In this document: positions 14,225 through 22,154 of the stretch, one piece after another
Numbering within the stretch: position 1 is the stretch's first letter
Layout of the letters: each line of letters begins with the position of its first letter
Assembly (NCBI GenBank): GCA_934792465.1
Contig: CAKVOK010000056.1
Span: 1 to 22,215 of the forward strand
Length of the DNA stretch: 22,215 bases
DNA from: an uncultured Clostridia bacterium
GTDB taxonomy: Bacteria; Bacillota; Clostridia; RUG12999
Direction: 5' to 3'
Position numbers and translations under genes: made by a program
The notes under the pieces: generated by a model
The model's database searches: none
Told to the model about the DNA's origin: nothing
What the model saw: the letters and a program-made list of their open reading frames with translations, nothing else

Positions 14225-15091
14225 TTATTTGTAAAGTTCAGCTTTGCCGATGTCGTTGAACAGCTGCATTTTAAATTCAACAACTTCACGCATTGCCTCT
14301 ATGCAAGGCGGATATATTGCGTTCGGTTCAATCCATTTCGGATTTTCGGCAAGCACCTCACGGCATTTTTTGTAAAATGCGAATTTAATATCGCTGGAGA
14401 TGTTGATTTTTGAAATACCGATTTTAACGGATTCCGCAATCTCGTTGTCCGGGTTGCTTGAACCGCCGTGCAGTACGAGCGGAATGTCTACGGTGTCGCG
14501 GATTTCTTTCAGAATATCGAGTCTGAGCTTCGGTTTCATGTTCTTCGGATAGATTCCGTGAGCCGTACCTATAGCAACGGCAAGAGTGTCAATCCCTGTT
14601 TTTTCAATGAAATCTTTTGCCTGAGCCGGGTCTGTATAGATAACGCCGCTTGTGCCGCCCTCGAACGAATCGCCTGTTACGCCGATTGTTCCGAGCTCTG
14701 CTTCGACGGAAACGTCGGACACTTTCGCAACCTCTACAACCTTTTTCGTTACAGCGATATTTTCTTCGTAGGACATATGCGATGCGTCTATCATAACCGA
14801 TGTGAAGCCGCAGCGTATCGCACGCAGAATTTCTTCGAATTTGCCGCCGTGGTCGAGGTGTATTACCATAGGTACTCTCGATTTGTTCGCTTCTTCAATA
14901 CAGGTTTTTATGAAGCTGTCACCCAAAAATTCAAGCTCTGTCGGGTGAATGGCGAGGATAACAGGCGCATTTTTCTCGTTTGCGCTCTCCACAACGCCTT
15001 TCAGAATAGCTTCGCTGCCTATATTAAAAGCAGGTACCGCAAATTCGTTTTTGTCCGCAACCTTCAGCATTTCTTTCATATTCATTAACAT
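14225..15091 (-). CDS. Class II (zinc) ketose-bisphosphate aldolase, GatY/KbaY/Fba family (copy 2)
   Basis: A 288-residue cytoplasmic zinc aldolase, last gene of the PTS operon. The family cleaves ketose 1,6-bisphosphates or related phosphates to DHAP plus an aldehyde. Seen: VPAFNIGSEA (20-29), the catalytic Asp80 with zinc ligand His81 in HLDHGG, MIDASH, SVEAELG, zinc ligands His178 (AIGTAHG) and His208 (LVLHGGS), and the phosphate-binding region KINISSDIKFAF (229-240). All expected catalytic residues are present. It is closer to the GatY/KbaY-like pattern than to E. coli FbaA; the substrate (fructose, tagatose or another ketose phosphate) cannot be told from sequence. GGAG lies 10 nt before the ATG, and the gene starts 24 nt after copy 1 ends. 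Confidence 0.92.
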   Translation of the reverse strand: MLMNMKEMLKVADKNEFAVPAFNIGSEAILKGVVESANEKNAPVILAIHPTELEFLGDSFIKTCIEEANKSRVPMVIHLDHGGKFEEILRAIRCGFTSVMIDASHMSYEENIAVTKKVVEVAKVSDVSVEAELGTIGVTGDSFEGGTSGVIYTDPAQAKDFIEKTGIDTLAVAIGTAHGIYPKNMKPKLRLDILKEIRDTVDIPLVLHGGSSNPDNEIAESVKIGISKINISSDIKFAFYKKCREVLAENPKWIEPNAIYPPCIEAMREVVEFKMQLFNDIGKAELYK

Positions 15092-15115
15092 AATTAATAC
15101 ACTCCTTTAAAATTT

Positions 15116-15967
15116 TTAGTTTTTTCCTTTTGAACCCGAAAGTCCAATATAATATTTTACAAGCTCTTTGCTTTCTTTTTCCGTACCCTCAATCAAATCG
15201 AAATAATTAATATCGGGGTTTTCTTTCAGTATCTTCGCCGCTGCGTCACGGTTGGCATTCATGAAATCACAGCCGACATTGATTTTGTTGATTCCGTATT
15301 TAACGGAATTTAAAATATTTTCTTTACCCGAACCGGAGCCGCCGTGCAGAACAAGCGGAGCACCCGTAAGCCTCTTTATCTCTTTTAAGCGCTCAATATC
15401 AAATTTCGGTACCATGCCGTCCGGATAATTTCCGTGCGACGTGCCTATTGATACGGCGAGTGCGTCTATTCCGGTGCTTTCTATGAATATCTTCGCCTGT
15501 TTGGGGTCGGTATACATGGATTCGCTTGTAAACTCTCCGCCCTCGCTTGCGCCCAGACATCCTATCTCGCCCTCAACGCTTACCCCTCTTGCATGAGCAT
15601 ATTCGGCAATTTCTTTTGTCATTTTAATATTGTTTTCAAGGTCGAATCTTGACGCATCCACCATAACCGAGGAAAAACCGTCGTCTATCGCCTTTATAAT
15701 ATAATCTTTTTCCTGTCCGTGGTCGAGATTTAATGCCACGTCCACTTTCGCTCTTTCCGCAAGCGTTCTTACAACAGGCGTTATAAGCTCGCTGTCGCAG
15801 TGGGTAAGCAAATGGTCTTTGAAAATATTTATTATAATCGGCGCATTTTCTTCCTCCGCCGCACGGATAACCGTATGCGCAGTTTCAATATTGAAACAAT
15901 TGATTGCCATTACCGCATATCCGTTTGCGTTTGCGTTTTCAAGCATTCTTTTCATTGAAACATACAT
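15116..15967 (-). CDS. Class II aldolase paralogue with altered active-site surroundings (copy 1)
   Basis: A 283-residue member of the same family. Zinc and catalytic residues are kept: Asp82/His83 in NLDHGQ, SVEGEIG, His178 in SIGTSHG, His208 in LVLHGGSG. Several near-invariant neighbours differ from copy 2 and the family. The PAFN motif is MAIN (20-23), the DASH motif is DASR (Arg107), and the phosphate-contact N-x-x-T/S is NVGC (Cys233). These changes suggest a different substrate or a structural partner role. It lies 34 nt after EIIC and 24 nt before the second aldolase, so both are made from the same message. GAAAGGAG lies 10 nt before the ATG. Confidence 0.85.
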   Translation of the reverse strand: MYVSMKRMLENANANGYAVMAINCFNIETAHTVIRAAEEENAPIIINIFKDHLLTHCDSELITPVVRTLAERAKVDVALNLDHGQEKDYIIKAIDDGFSSVMVDASRFDLENNIKMTKEIAEYAHARGVSVEGEIGCLGASEGGEFTSESMYTDPKQAKIFIESTGIDALAVSIGTSHGNYPDGMVPKFDIERLKEIKRLTGAPLVLHGGSGSGKENILNSVKYGINKINVGCDFMNANRDAAAKILKENPDINYFDLIEGTEKESKELVKYYIGLSGSKGKN

Positions 15968-16001
15968 ATTATTTTACCGCTCCTTTCGGTTGTATTTAAA
16001 A

Positions 16002-17084
16002 TCAGCTGATTTTTATTGACGAGAGGTCAACTTCTTCTTCATCTTCGTCAAGCACAATGCTGTCCTCCTGTTTTGCGTCCTTTTTGAGGGCAACCAGCAA
16101 GAGCGCCGTTACAACAGTACCTACTGCGAGCGAAAGCATGAATCCCCATGGATTTATCATTGCCGGAACTATGAACATTCCGCCCGATGGAACCATTGAA
16201 CCTACGTTGAGTATCATAATCATTGCACCGCCTATGGCAGAACCTATCGAACATGAAGCTATTACACGTATCGGGTCTACCGCCGCAATCGGTATAACGC
16301 CTTCCGTAATCATGCAGATACCCATAGGAAATGCGATTTTTATATTGTCTGTTTCGCTCTTTGTATATCTTGCTCTTCTGATGAGCCATGAAAGCGCAAC
16401 ACCGAACGGAGGTATCATGGAAGCGCATATCTTAACAGCTTCCGGACCGTAAACACCGTCCATGAGCAAGCCGTCCGCAAAGAGTGACGCAACCTTATTA
16501 ACCGGACCGCCGAAATCGAACGCTGCCATAGCTCCCATAACCGCTCCGAATACTCCTCTTGAACCTGTCTGCATATTTACGAGGAAGTTTGTAAGAGATT
16601 CCGATGCCCATGCAATCGGACCGCCGATTACGAAGAACATTACAAGTCCTATAACAACAGATGAGATTAAAGGAACAATCATCATAGGCATAAGTCCCTG
16701 TGCCCATTTCGGAACTTTGAGATGTGTTTTAAGAAAGTCAACAAAATAACCCGCAAGATATCCGCCAAGCATACCGCCGAGGAAACCTGCGCCCATGTTC
16801 TGCGCAATCATACCCATTAAAAGTCCGGGTGCAATACCGGGTCGGTCAGCTATTGAATATGCAATTGCCGCACCCATAACTCCGGGCAGCAGCCCCATAC
16901 CGTATACTCCCAATGTTACAGCAGCCTGCCAAATGTTATACCCTGCTTTGTAATCCGTAATCGTTGACGGATTACCTCCGAAAATATTACCGATTGCTAT
17001 AAGCAATCCCGATGCCACAACCAGCGGCAGCATGAATGAAATACCTGTCAGTGCGTGTTTCTTAAGCTGTAGTTTTTTAAACAT
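16002..17084 (-). CDS. PTS fructose-type EIIC membrane component
   Basis: Integral membrane permease of a fructose-family PTS, 360 residues with about nine to ten hydrophobic segments. Seen: an N-terminal HALTGISFMLPLVVASGLLI, PGIAPGLLMGMIAQNMGAGFLGG with GGYLAGYF (substrate channel region), FDFGGPVNKVA, and MITEGVIPIAAVDPIRVI, all characteristic of EIIC-Fru. The C-terminus ends in a cytosolic acidic tail (LDEDEEEVDLSSI) without an attached EIIB or EIIA. The three EII domains are separate polypeptides here, whereas FruA is often a fusion. AAGGAGG lies 8 nt before the ATG. Confidence 0.95.
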   Translation of the reverse strand: MFKKLQLKKHALTGISFMLPLVVASGLLIAIGNIFGGNPSTITDYKAGYNIWQAAVTLGVYGMGLLPGVMGAAIAYSIADRPGIAPGLLMGMIAQNMGAGFLGGMLGGYLAGYFVDFLKTHLKVPKWAQGLMPMMIVPLISSVVIGLVMFFVIGGPIAWASESLTNFLVNMQTGSRGVFGAVMGAMAAFDFGGPVNKVASLFADGLLMDGVYGPEAVKICASMIPPFGVALSWLIRRARYTKSETDNIKIAFPMGICMITEGVIPIAAVDPIRVIASCSIGSAIGGAMIMILNVGSMVPSGGMFIVPAMINPWGFMLSLAVGTVVTALLLVALKKDAKQEDSIVLDEDEEEVDLSSIKIS

Positions 17085-17120
17085 TGTGTTTGCCTCCTTA
17101 CATTTGTTTTGTTTTATTTT

Positions 17121-17432
17121 TTATTTTCCAAGTTCTTCACGAACTTTGTTTATAAGTGCTTTCGGTGATTTTATGGCGATATGCGTGGGAACCTCCACAA
17201 CACGTTTGCCCTTGAATCTGTCCTTGCCGCCTACTTTAATATCTGCGGCGATTATTACAACATCGGCTTCTTCGATTTGCTTCGGTGTAAGCTCGTCCTC
17301 CGTGCCTATTGTGCCCTGTGTTTCGATATACGCTTCGTCACCCAGCTCCTTAGCTGCCGTAACGAGTTTTTCTTTTGCTATATATGTGTGTGCAATACCT
17401 GATGTACAAGCTGCAATTCCAACGATTTTCAT
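17121..17432 (-). CDS. PTS fructose-type EIIB component
   Basis: A 103-residue cytosolic phosphocarrier that takes phosphate from EIIA on Cys9 and passes it to the sugar in EIIC. Seen: KIVGIAACTSGIAHTYIAKE, the fructose-EIIB active-site loop (normally ACPTGIAHT; here proline is replaced by Thr after the cysteine), and ADVVIIAADIKVGGKDRF, then RVVEVPTHIAIK. The length is that of a stand-alone EIIB-Fru. AAAGGAGG lies close upstream. It sits 16 nt after EIIA and 36 nt before EIIC. Confidence 0.95.
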   Translation of the reverse strand: MKIVGIAACTSGIAHTYIAKEKLVTAAKELGDEAYIETQGTIGTEDELTPKQIEEADVVIIAADIKVGGKDRFKGKRVVEVPTHIAIKSPKALINKVREELGK

Positions 17433-17448
17433 AATTCTTCCTCCTTTA

Positions 17449-17898
17449 TTATTCCGAAAAGATATTTATAATTTCATCTGCGTCTTTAGCATCAAGCAAT
17501 CTCTTGCAGGTCTGTTCCGCAGCAAGCTTTCTTGCCATACCGGAAAGCAGTTTAACATGAACGCCTGTTTTGTCTTCCTCGTTTACCGCAAGAAGAACAA
17601 TAAGCTTTACAGGCTTGTCGTCAACACTTTCCCATTCAACCTCGTTTTCAAGTCTGCCTATCGCAACCGTTGTTTCTTTAACGTTTGCCGATTTCCCGTG
17701 AGGTATGGCTATTCCGTTGCCTATGCCGGTGGTTGATACCGCTTCCCTATCCAAAACGTCTTTCAAAAATGCGTCTTTGTCCGAAAGCGCTCCGCTTTCA
17801 AAAAGCAAATCTGTCAGCTTTGCAAGAGCTTCTTCCTTTGTTTTTGCCGAAAGATTTTCGGCTATACGTTCCCTTTTCAATACCTCCGCAACATTCAT
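17449..17898 (-). CDS. PTS EIIA component (fructose/mannitol type, PTS_EIIA_2)
   Basis: A 149-residue cytosolic phosphocarrier. Seen: His67 in STTGIGNGIAIPHGKS, the classic EIIA-Fru/Mtl active site, and VKLIVLLAVNEED downstream. It receives phosphate from HPr and gives it to EIIB. The start at 17898 has GGAG 10 nt upstream, which lies within the end of the Enzyme I gene. An earlier in-frame GTG at 17907 is only 1 nt from that site and is rejected. The gap to Enzyme I is 5 nt, so translation is probably coupled. Confidence 0.95.
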   Translation of the reverse strand: MNVAEVLKRERIAENLSAKTKEEALAKLTDLLFESGALSDKDAFLKDVLDREAVSTTGIGNGIAIPHGKSANVKETTVAIGRLENEVEWESVDDKPVKLIVLLAVNEEDKTGVHVKLLSGMARKLAAEQTCKRLLDAKDADEIINIFSE

Positions 17899-17903
17899 GA
17901 ATA

Positions 17904-19577
17904 TCACTCTCCTTTAATTAATTTTTCAATTTCCGCTTCGCTCTCAGCATTCAATACTTTTTCTGCGAGAATTTCTGCGTCTTTTAAATTCACTGTGCTG
18001 ATTTTATATTTAATCCTGCTTACCATCGGCAGCGGAACACTGAACTTTTTAAGTCCCATTCCGAGCAAAACCTTGGTAAATGCAGTATTTGCAGCCAAAT
18101 CTCCGCATACGCTTACTTCTATGCCGGCACTTGCTCCGGCATTTATTACGTTTTTAAGCATTCTCATAACCGCCGGGTGATACGGGTTGTAGAGTTTTTC
18201 AACGTCCGCATTGCCTCTGTCCGCAGCCATTATATACTGCACAAGGTCGTTTGTGCCTATGCTGAAAAAATCGCTGTGCTTTGCAAAATCCGCAGCCGTT
18301 ATTGCGCTTGCCGGAGTTTCTATCATAATTCCCACGGTGGCGTCTTTGCAGTATTCGGTCTTTTCTTCATCAAGCTTTTCGCATATTTCGCGAAGCAGCT
18401 CTTTCGTACGCTTTATCTCGCTTATGCACGTAACCATGGGAAGCATGATTTTTACCTTTTCGCCTGCGGCTGCAATGAGTATCGCACGCAGCTGTTCTTC
18501 AAAAATATCTTTGTTGCTCAGGCATAATCTGATTCCTCTGTTTCCGAGGAACGGATTTTCTTCCTTTTTCATGTTAAGATATTCAAGCTGTTTATCTCCG
18601 CCTATATCGAGCGTTCGTATCGTAACGCTGTTCGGATAAGCCTTTTTTATTACCGTGCGGTATGCTTCCGTCTGTTCTTCAAAGGTCGGCTTTTTCGCCG
18701 ATGACGAATACAGAAATTCCGAACGGAACAAACCTACGCCGTCAATTTTTTCGTTTTCGGTATCTTTCATATCAAGCGGTTTGCCTATGTTTATGCATAC
18801 TGCTATTCTTTCGCCGTCCGCTGTGCGTGCTTCCGACTGCCTGATTTCGTCAAGCTTCTTGATTAATTCCGCTTCATCACGAACTTTTTTGATATATTCT
18901 TCTTCGGTTTCCCTGTTCGGGGAAACAACGAATGTTCCCGTATATCCGTCAAGATAAGCATTCTCCGCCCTGTCGGCTTCCTTCAGTCCCGATACACCGA
19001 CAACTGCCGGTATTCCCAGCGATTTCGCAAGTATTACCGTATGAGATGTAGCTCCGCCGAGTTCGCATATCATTCCGGCAAGTCTGCTGCTGTCGAACAT
19101 CATGGTATCAACCGGCGTCAGCTCGTGTGCCGCAAGAATATATTTTTTGTTTCCCTCCGGGAATGAAAATTCGGTGTCTTTTCCGTTTAATATATCCGTC
19201 AGCATTTCGCCGATGTAGCGTATGTCGTCCGCACGTCTGCGCAGATATTCATTGCTCTTTGAAGCAAGCTTTGAAGCCATTGTTTCCGTTGTGGTGTGTA
19301 CCGCTTCTTCGGGCTCTGTGCCTTGCTCTATCGCCGCTTTTATGGGAGCAATAAGCATTTCGTCTTCGAGAAGCATTTGATATGCCGAGAATATTTTCGC
19401 CTTGTCCTCGCCAAGCTCCGCAAGTGCCTTTTCATAAAGCTTTTGCACCTTTGCAATTGCCTTTTCTCTCGCTTCGTCTATGCTTATGTTCTGCTTTTCG
19501 CCTGTCTGCTTTTCAAAGTAAATTACATCTGCGCACACAATACCCGGTGCGCCTGCAATACCTTTATACAGTTTCAT
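17904..19577 (-). CDS. ptsI: Phosphoenolpyruvate-protein phosphotransferase (PTS Enzyme I)
   Basis: Cytosolic first enzyme of the PTS: autophosphorylates from PEP and donates to HPr. The 557 residues are slightly short of the usual 570-575. Seen: an N-terminal GIAGAPGI, phospho-His179 in GGATSHTVILAKS, GVGLFRSEFLY (PEP-binding Arg), IRTLDIGGDK, NPFLGNRGIRLCL, SIGTNDLVQYIMAADRGN, and the C-terminal Cys491 in VCGDLAAN. Some positions differ from housekeeping Enzyme I: GGRTSH is GGATSH, CGEMAGD is CGDLAAN, and TNDLTQYTLA is TNDLVQYIMA. It is either a dedicated paralogue or the only Enzyme I of the cell. GGGGTGA overlaps the ptsH stop. Confidence 0.95.
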   Translation of the reverse strand: MKLYKGIAGAPGIVCADVIYFEKQTGEKQNISIDEAREKAIAKVQKLYEKALAELGEDKAKIFSAYQMLLEDEMLIAPIKAAIEQGTEPEEAVHTTTETMASKLASKSNEYLRRRADDIRYIGEMLTDILNGKDTEFSFPEGNKKYILAAHELTPVDTMMFDSSRLAGMICELGGATSHTVILAKSLGIPAVVGVSGLKEADRAENAYLDGYTGTFVVSPNRETEEEYIKKVRDEAELIKKLDEIRQSEARTADGERIAVCINIGKPLDMKDTENEKIDGVGLFRSEFLYSSSAKKPTFEEQTEAYRTVIKKAYPNSVTIRTLDIGGDKQLEYLNMKKEENPFLGNRGIRLCLSNKDIFEEQLRAILIAAAGEKVKIMLPMVTCISEIKRTKELLREICEKLDEEKTEYCKDATVGIMIETPASAITAADFAKHSDFFSIGTNDLVQYIMAADRGNADVEKLYNPYHPAVMRMLKNVINAGASAGIEVSVCGDLAANTAFTKVLLGMGLKKFSVPLPMVSRIKYKISTVNLKDAEILAEKVLNAESEAEIEKLIKGE

Positions 19578-19583
19578 TGCTCA

Positions 19584-19838
19584 TCACCCCATATCCAATG
19601 TTTTAATCAAAGCGTCAACCGCCGCCCGTTCGTCCTCGCCTTCGGCTTTTATTTCAATTGTGTCGCCTTTTTCTGCGCCTATGCAAAGTACCAGCAGTAT
19701 ACTTTTTGCGTCATATTCTTCGCCGTCTTTTATGACCGATATATGACTTTTGAATTTTCCTGCCGTCTTGCAAAAATCCGATGCCGGTCTTGCATGAAGT
19801 CCTTCTTCGTTTTTGATTGTATAGCTTACCTGTACCAT
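19584..19838 (-). CDS. ptsH: Phosphocarrier protein HPr
   Basis: An 84-residue PTS phosphocarrier. Seen: active His15 in GLHARPAS and the regulatory Ser46 in DAKSILL. A Firmicutes HPr kinase/phosphorylase could therefore modify it, and His15 can phosphorylate PRDs. The Ser46 context is altered from the common KSIMGVMSLG to KSILLVLCIG. AGGAGGG, 7 nt before the ATG, overlaps the regulator stop codon, so translation is likely coupled. It sits between the regulator and Enzyme I, 6 nt from the latter. Confidence 0.95.
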   Translation of the reverse strand: MVQVSYTIKNEEGLHARPASDFCKTAGKFKSHISVIKDGEEYDAKSILLVLCIGAEKGDTIEIKAEGEDERAAVDALIKTLDMG

Positions 19839-19850
19839 AACTGCACCCTC

Positions 19851-21830
19851 CTACCATAATTCAAATATTTTTATTATTTTTTTAATGTCCGTAAGCTCTT
19901 TAAGCTCGGCACATTTATTGTCATCTTCCATGAATGATACGACAGATTTATAAAAGCGAATAATTTCATTCTTTTTCTCCGGACTTTCATCGAGATCGAA
20001 AGCTATCAGAAGCACTGCATCGACCGGTTCGCCGTCCCTTGTCCATTCTATAGGTTCTTTCAGGCTTGCAAACGCCGCAACCGAGCGGTTTACGTATTTG
20101 CTTAAGCCGTGAGGAATTGCAAATCCTTTGCCTATATCCGTCGGAGCTGTCTGCTCGCGTTCCGCAACGGAGTCTTCAAATTCTTTTGTTACATATCCGA
20201 GGCTTTCAAGCCTTGAGCACATCATATGCAGCAGCTTTTCCTTATCAAATATATTGCATTTCGGAAAAATCAGCTCTTTGTTAAAGAGTCCCGATGTCGG
20301 AGCAATTTCTTTTATATCTTTTTTCTTTTCTCTGCGAACCTTTTTCATGCATTCTCTCAAAGCCGTTATATCGCTTTCGTCGAGCAGGTGACTCACTGTG
20401 ATAACGTCACGGCTCAGTCTGTAGCCCGCAAGCGGTACTGTGGAAATTACGAAATCGCATTGCTCATCTCTGATTTTGTAAAGCTCACGTCCCGAAAATA
20501 CCGATGTGATATGCAGTTCGGGTATTGCTCTTGCGATTTTTTCTTTAAGTATCTGCGAAACCCCTATCCCGTATTCGCATACTATGCAAGCCGAAAGCCC
20601 GAGTATTTGCCTTTCAATCGCTCCGCCTATATGAAGTGCCAGAAAACCTACTTCGTTCTCGTTTATTTCGAGTCCGAGTTCTTTTTCAAATATGTTTCCC
20701 AGCAGCCAGGCAACCGCCATCATATTCGGATATTTTGTTTTTATCTGCGACAGCAGCTGATTTTTAACAACTATTCCGTATTCCATTCTCGAAATACTTG
20801 CTTTCAGCTGAATGAACATCTGACGCACGAAGAATCTGTCCTCACGCAGGTCAACTCCGGCTATCTCGCTTATAAGATTTACGATTTTCACCGTAAGTCT
20901 GCAAAGCGGAATGTTCATCGCTTCAAAGCTTCGTCTTGAATCATCGGAATAGAAGCTTTGGATTTCCGATGTATCCGCAACAAATGAAATAAATTTTATT
21001 TCATCCGCCGAAAAGCTTATACGGTATATATTTTCAAGTCTTTCAACAAAGCTTTTTGCAAATATTCTTCCGGACTCGCCGTCTGCGCTGCATTTTTCTT
21101 TTTGCGGCATTTTCATTTCGCATTCTTTTCGTATCCGCAGTACGCTGAGCGATGCCGCAAACAACATATTTATGCCGGATACATAATTAAGATGTATTCC
21201 GCATTGTTCCTCGGTAGCTATCAGCGCTCTTGCCGCCGGTTCGGGATCGAATCCGTAAAGTGCGGCACACATTGAAGTATACTGACCGTTCGACATAAAC
21301 GCATTTTTTGCTTCACGGGGTGTTATGAGCTTTTCGTACATATCGGCGTATTCGTTATAAAATGTAACGCAAGCCATTCTGTAGTTGAACTCGCTGCTGT
21401 GAATCGAAATGCCGTGACCTCTGCGCCGTTCAAACAAGATATTGTTTTCACGAAACCATAAAGATACTTTTTCGAGTATTTTGTCGAGCCTGCCTCTGCC
21501 GATGTAATACCGTTCGGCGAGCTTCTGAGCTGTCAGATTGTCATTTTTAAGCAGCTGGCGGATTATGAAGAAAATAATTTCCTTTTCCTCTTCGTCCTCT
21601 GCGTCTATCAGGTTTTTCCATTCGCCTTCCGCTACCGCAAGCCTGATGCCTACGTGCGGCTTTGTTTTGATTTCGCCCGCTTCGCTTTGCTGCAAATGCT
21701 CTTTTATCGAGGCAATGTCGTTTCGTATTGTCTTAACCGATACTTTCATATGCTCTGCGATTTCCGCAAGAGTTAAATATCCATCTGCCTTACGGAGCAA
21801 CTTTAAAATGTCTGTTTGTCTTTTGTTCAT
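19851..21830 (-). CDS. PRD-containing PTS transcriptional regulator (MtlR/LicR/ManR type)
   Basis: A 659-residue activator, first gene of the operon. Seen in order: an N-terminal HTH (1-50, LTLAEIAEHMKVSVKTIRND), a second HTH-like region (about 95-150), PRD1 (about 180-290), and PRD2 (about 300-410) with His400 in GFLALHIGG. An EIIB-Gat/Bgl-like domain follows with Cys418 (IVCEYGIG), then an EIIA-like domain with His574 (FAIPHG). In MtlR, LicR and ManR relatives, HPr phosphorylates PRD2 to activate, while phosphorylation on the EIIB/EIIA domains by the cognate transporter inhibits. All the needed residues are here, and the partners are encoded behind it. AAAGGAG lies 11 nt before the ATG. The operon binding target is inferred. 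Confidence 0.92.
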   Translation of the reverse strand: MNKRQTDILKLLRKADGYLTLAEIAEHMKVSVKTIRNDIASIKEHLQQSEAGEIKTKPHVGIRLAVAEGEWKNLIDAEDEEEKEIIFFIIRQLLKNDNLTAQKLAERYYIGRGRLDKILEKVSLWFRENNILFERRRGHGISIHSSEFNYRMACVTFYNEYADMYEKLITPREAKNAFMSNGQYTSMCAALYGFDPEPAARALIATEEQCGIHLNYVSGINMLFAASLSVLRIRKECEMKMPQKEKCSADGESGRIFAKSFVERLENIYRISFSADEIKFISFVADTSEIQSFYSDDSRRSFEAMNIPLCRLTVKIVNLISEIAGVDLREDRFFVRQMFIQLKASISRMEYGIVVKNQLLSQIKTKYPNMMAVAWLLGNIFEKELGLEINENEVGFLALHIGGAIERQILGLSACIVCEYGIGVSQILKEKIARAIPELHITSVFSGRELYKIRDEQCDFVISTVPLAGYRLSRDVITVSHLLDESDITALRECMKKVRREKKKDIKEIAPTSGLFNKELIFPKCNIFDKEKLLHMMCSRLESLGYVTKEFEDSVAEREQTAPTDIGKGFAIPHGLSKYVNRSVAAFASLKEPIEWTRDGEPVDAVLLIAFDLDESPEKKNEIIRFYKSVVSFMEDDNKCAELKELTDIKKIIKIFELW

Positions 21831-21916
21831 AATAGGTGCGGCTCCTTTTGATATTCGCTGCTCCTGTCTACAATTTAATTATACACCGGATCAGCAAATT
21901 TGTATTTCATTTTTTT

Positions 21917-21950
21917 TGACACATTAGGGAAACTTTTTTGCATTGTGTCA
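21917..21950. promoter_or_regulatory. Inverted repeat TGACACA-N20-TGTGTCA at the operon transcription start
   Basis: TGACACA (21917-21923) and TGTGTCA (21944-21950) are a perfect 7-bp inverted repeat, centre-to-centre 27 bp. It begins at about the predicted +1 of the minus-strand promoter. It may be an operator of the PRD regulator or of another protein, or a 5' hairpin of the message. Confidence 0.45.
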
Positions 21951-21955
21951 CTTTT

Positions 21956-21984
21956 ATTGTATCATAGAGGATGAATAAGGTCAA
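21956..21984 (-). promoter_or_regulatory. Promoter of the PTS/aldolase operon
   Basis: On the minus strand TTGACC (21984-21979), a 17 bp spacer, and TACAAT (21961-21956) preceded by TGa. The -35 hexamer is duplicated in tandem (TTGACC again at 21990-21985). The predicted start is near 21949 and the leader about 120 nt. A second -10-like TATAAT at 21883-21878 lacks a -35. Confidence 0.7.
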
Positions 21985-22147
21985 GGTCAAAATTATATTA
22001 TTTCTGCCCTATTTTACCCCAAATCCGATTTTTTACCGAATCAGTGCATTATTTGTTGAAATGCCTGACGGAGAGGGTATTGAGGAGGAAAGCGAGAATA
22101 CCGGAGTTTTACTCAAGCAGGAGGAATTTCTTCTGGAACTTATTTAA
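21971..22147 (+). CDS. Doubtful short open frame, 58 codons
   Basis: ATG 21971 to TAA 22145-22147. The second half is protein-like and acidic (MPDGEGIEEESENTGVLL, ending FLLELI). The start overlaps the minus-strand operon promoter and has no properly spaced ribosome binding site (AGAGG abuts the ATG). I do not recognise it. It may be the tail of a decayed gene or a chance frame. Confidence 0.2.
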   Translation: MNKVKVKIILFLPYFTPNPIFYRISALFVEMPDGEGIEEESENTGVLLKQEEFLLELI

Positions 22148-22154
22148 TGACTGC

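Noticed and set aside
21878..21883. TATAAT on the minus strand as the main operon promoter
   Set aside because: No acceptable -35 at 16-18 bp; the site at 21984-21956 is far better.
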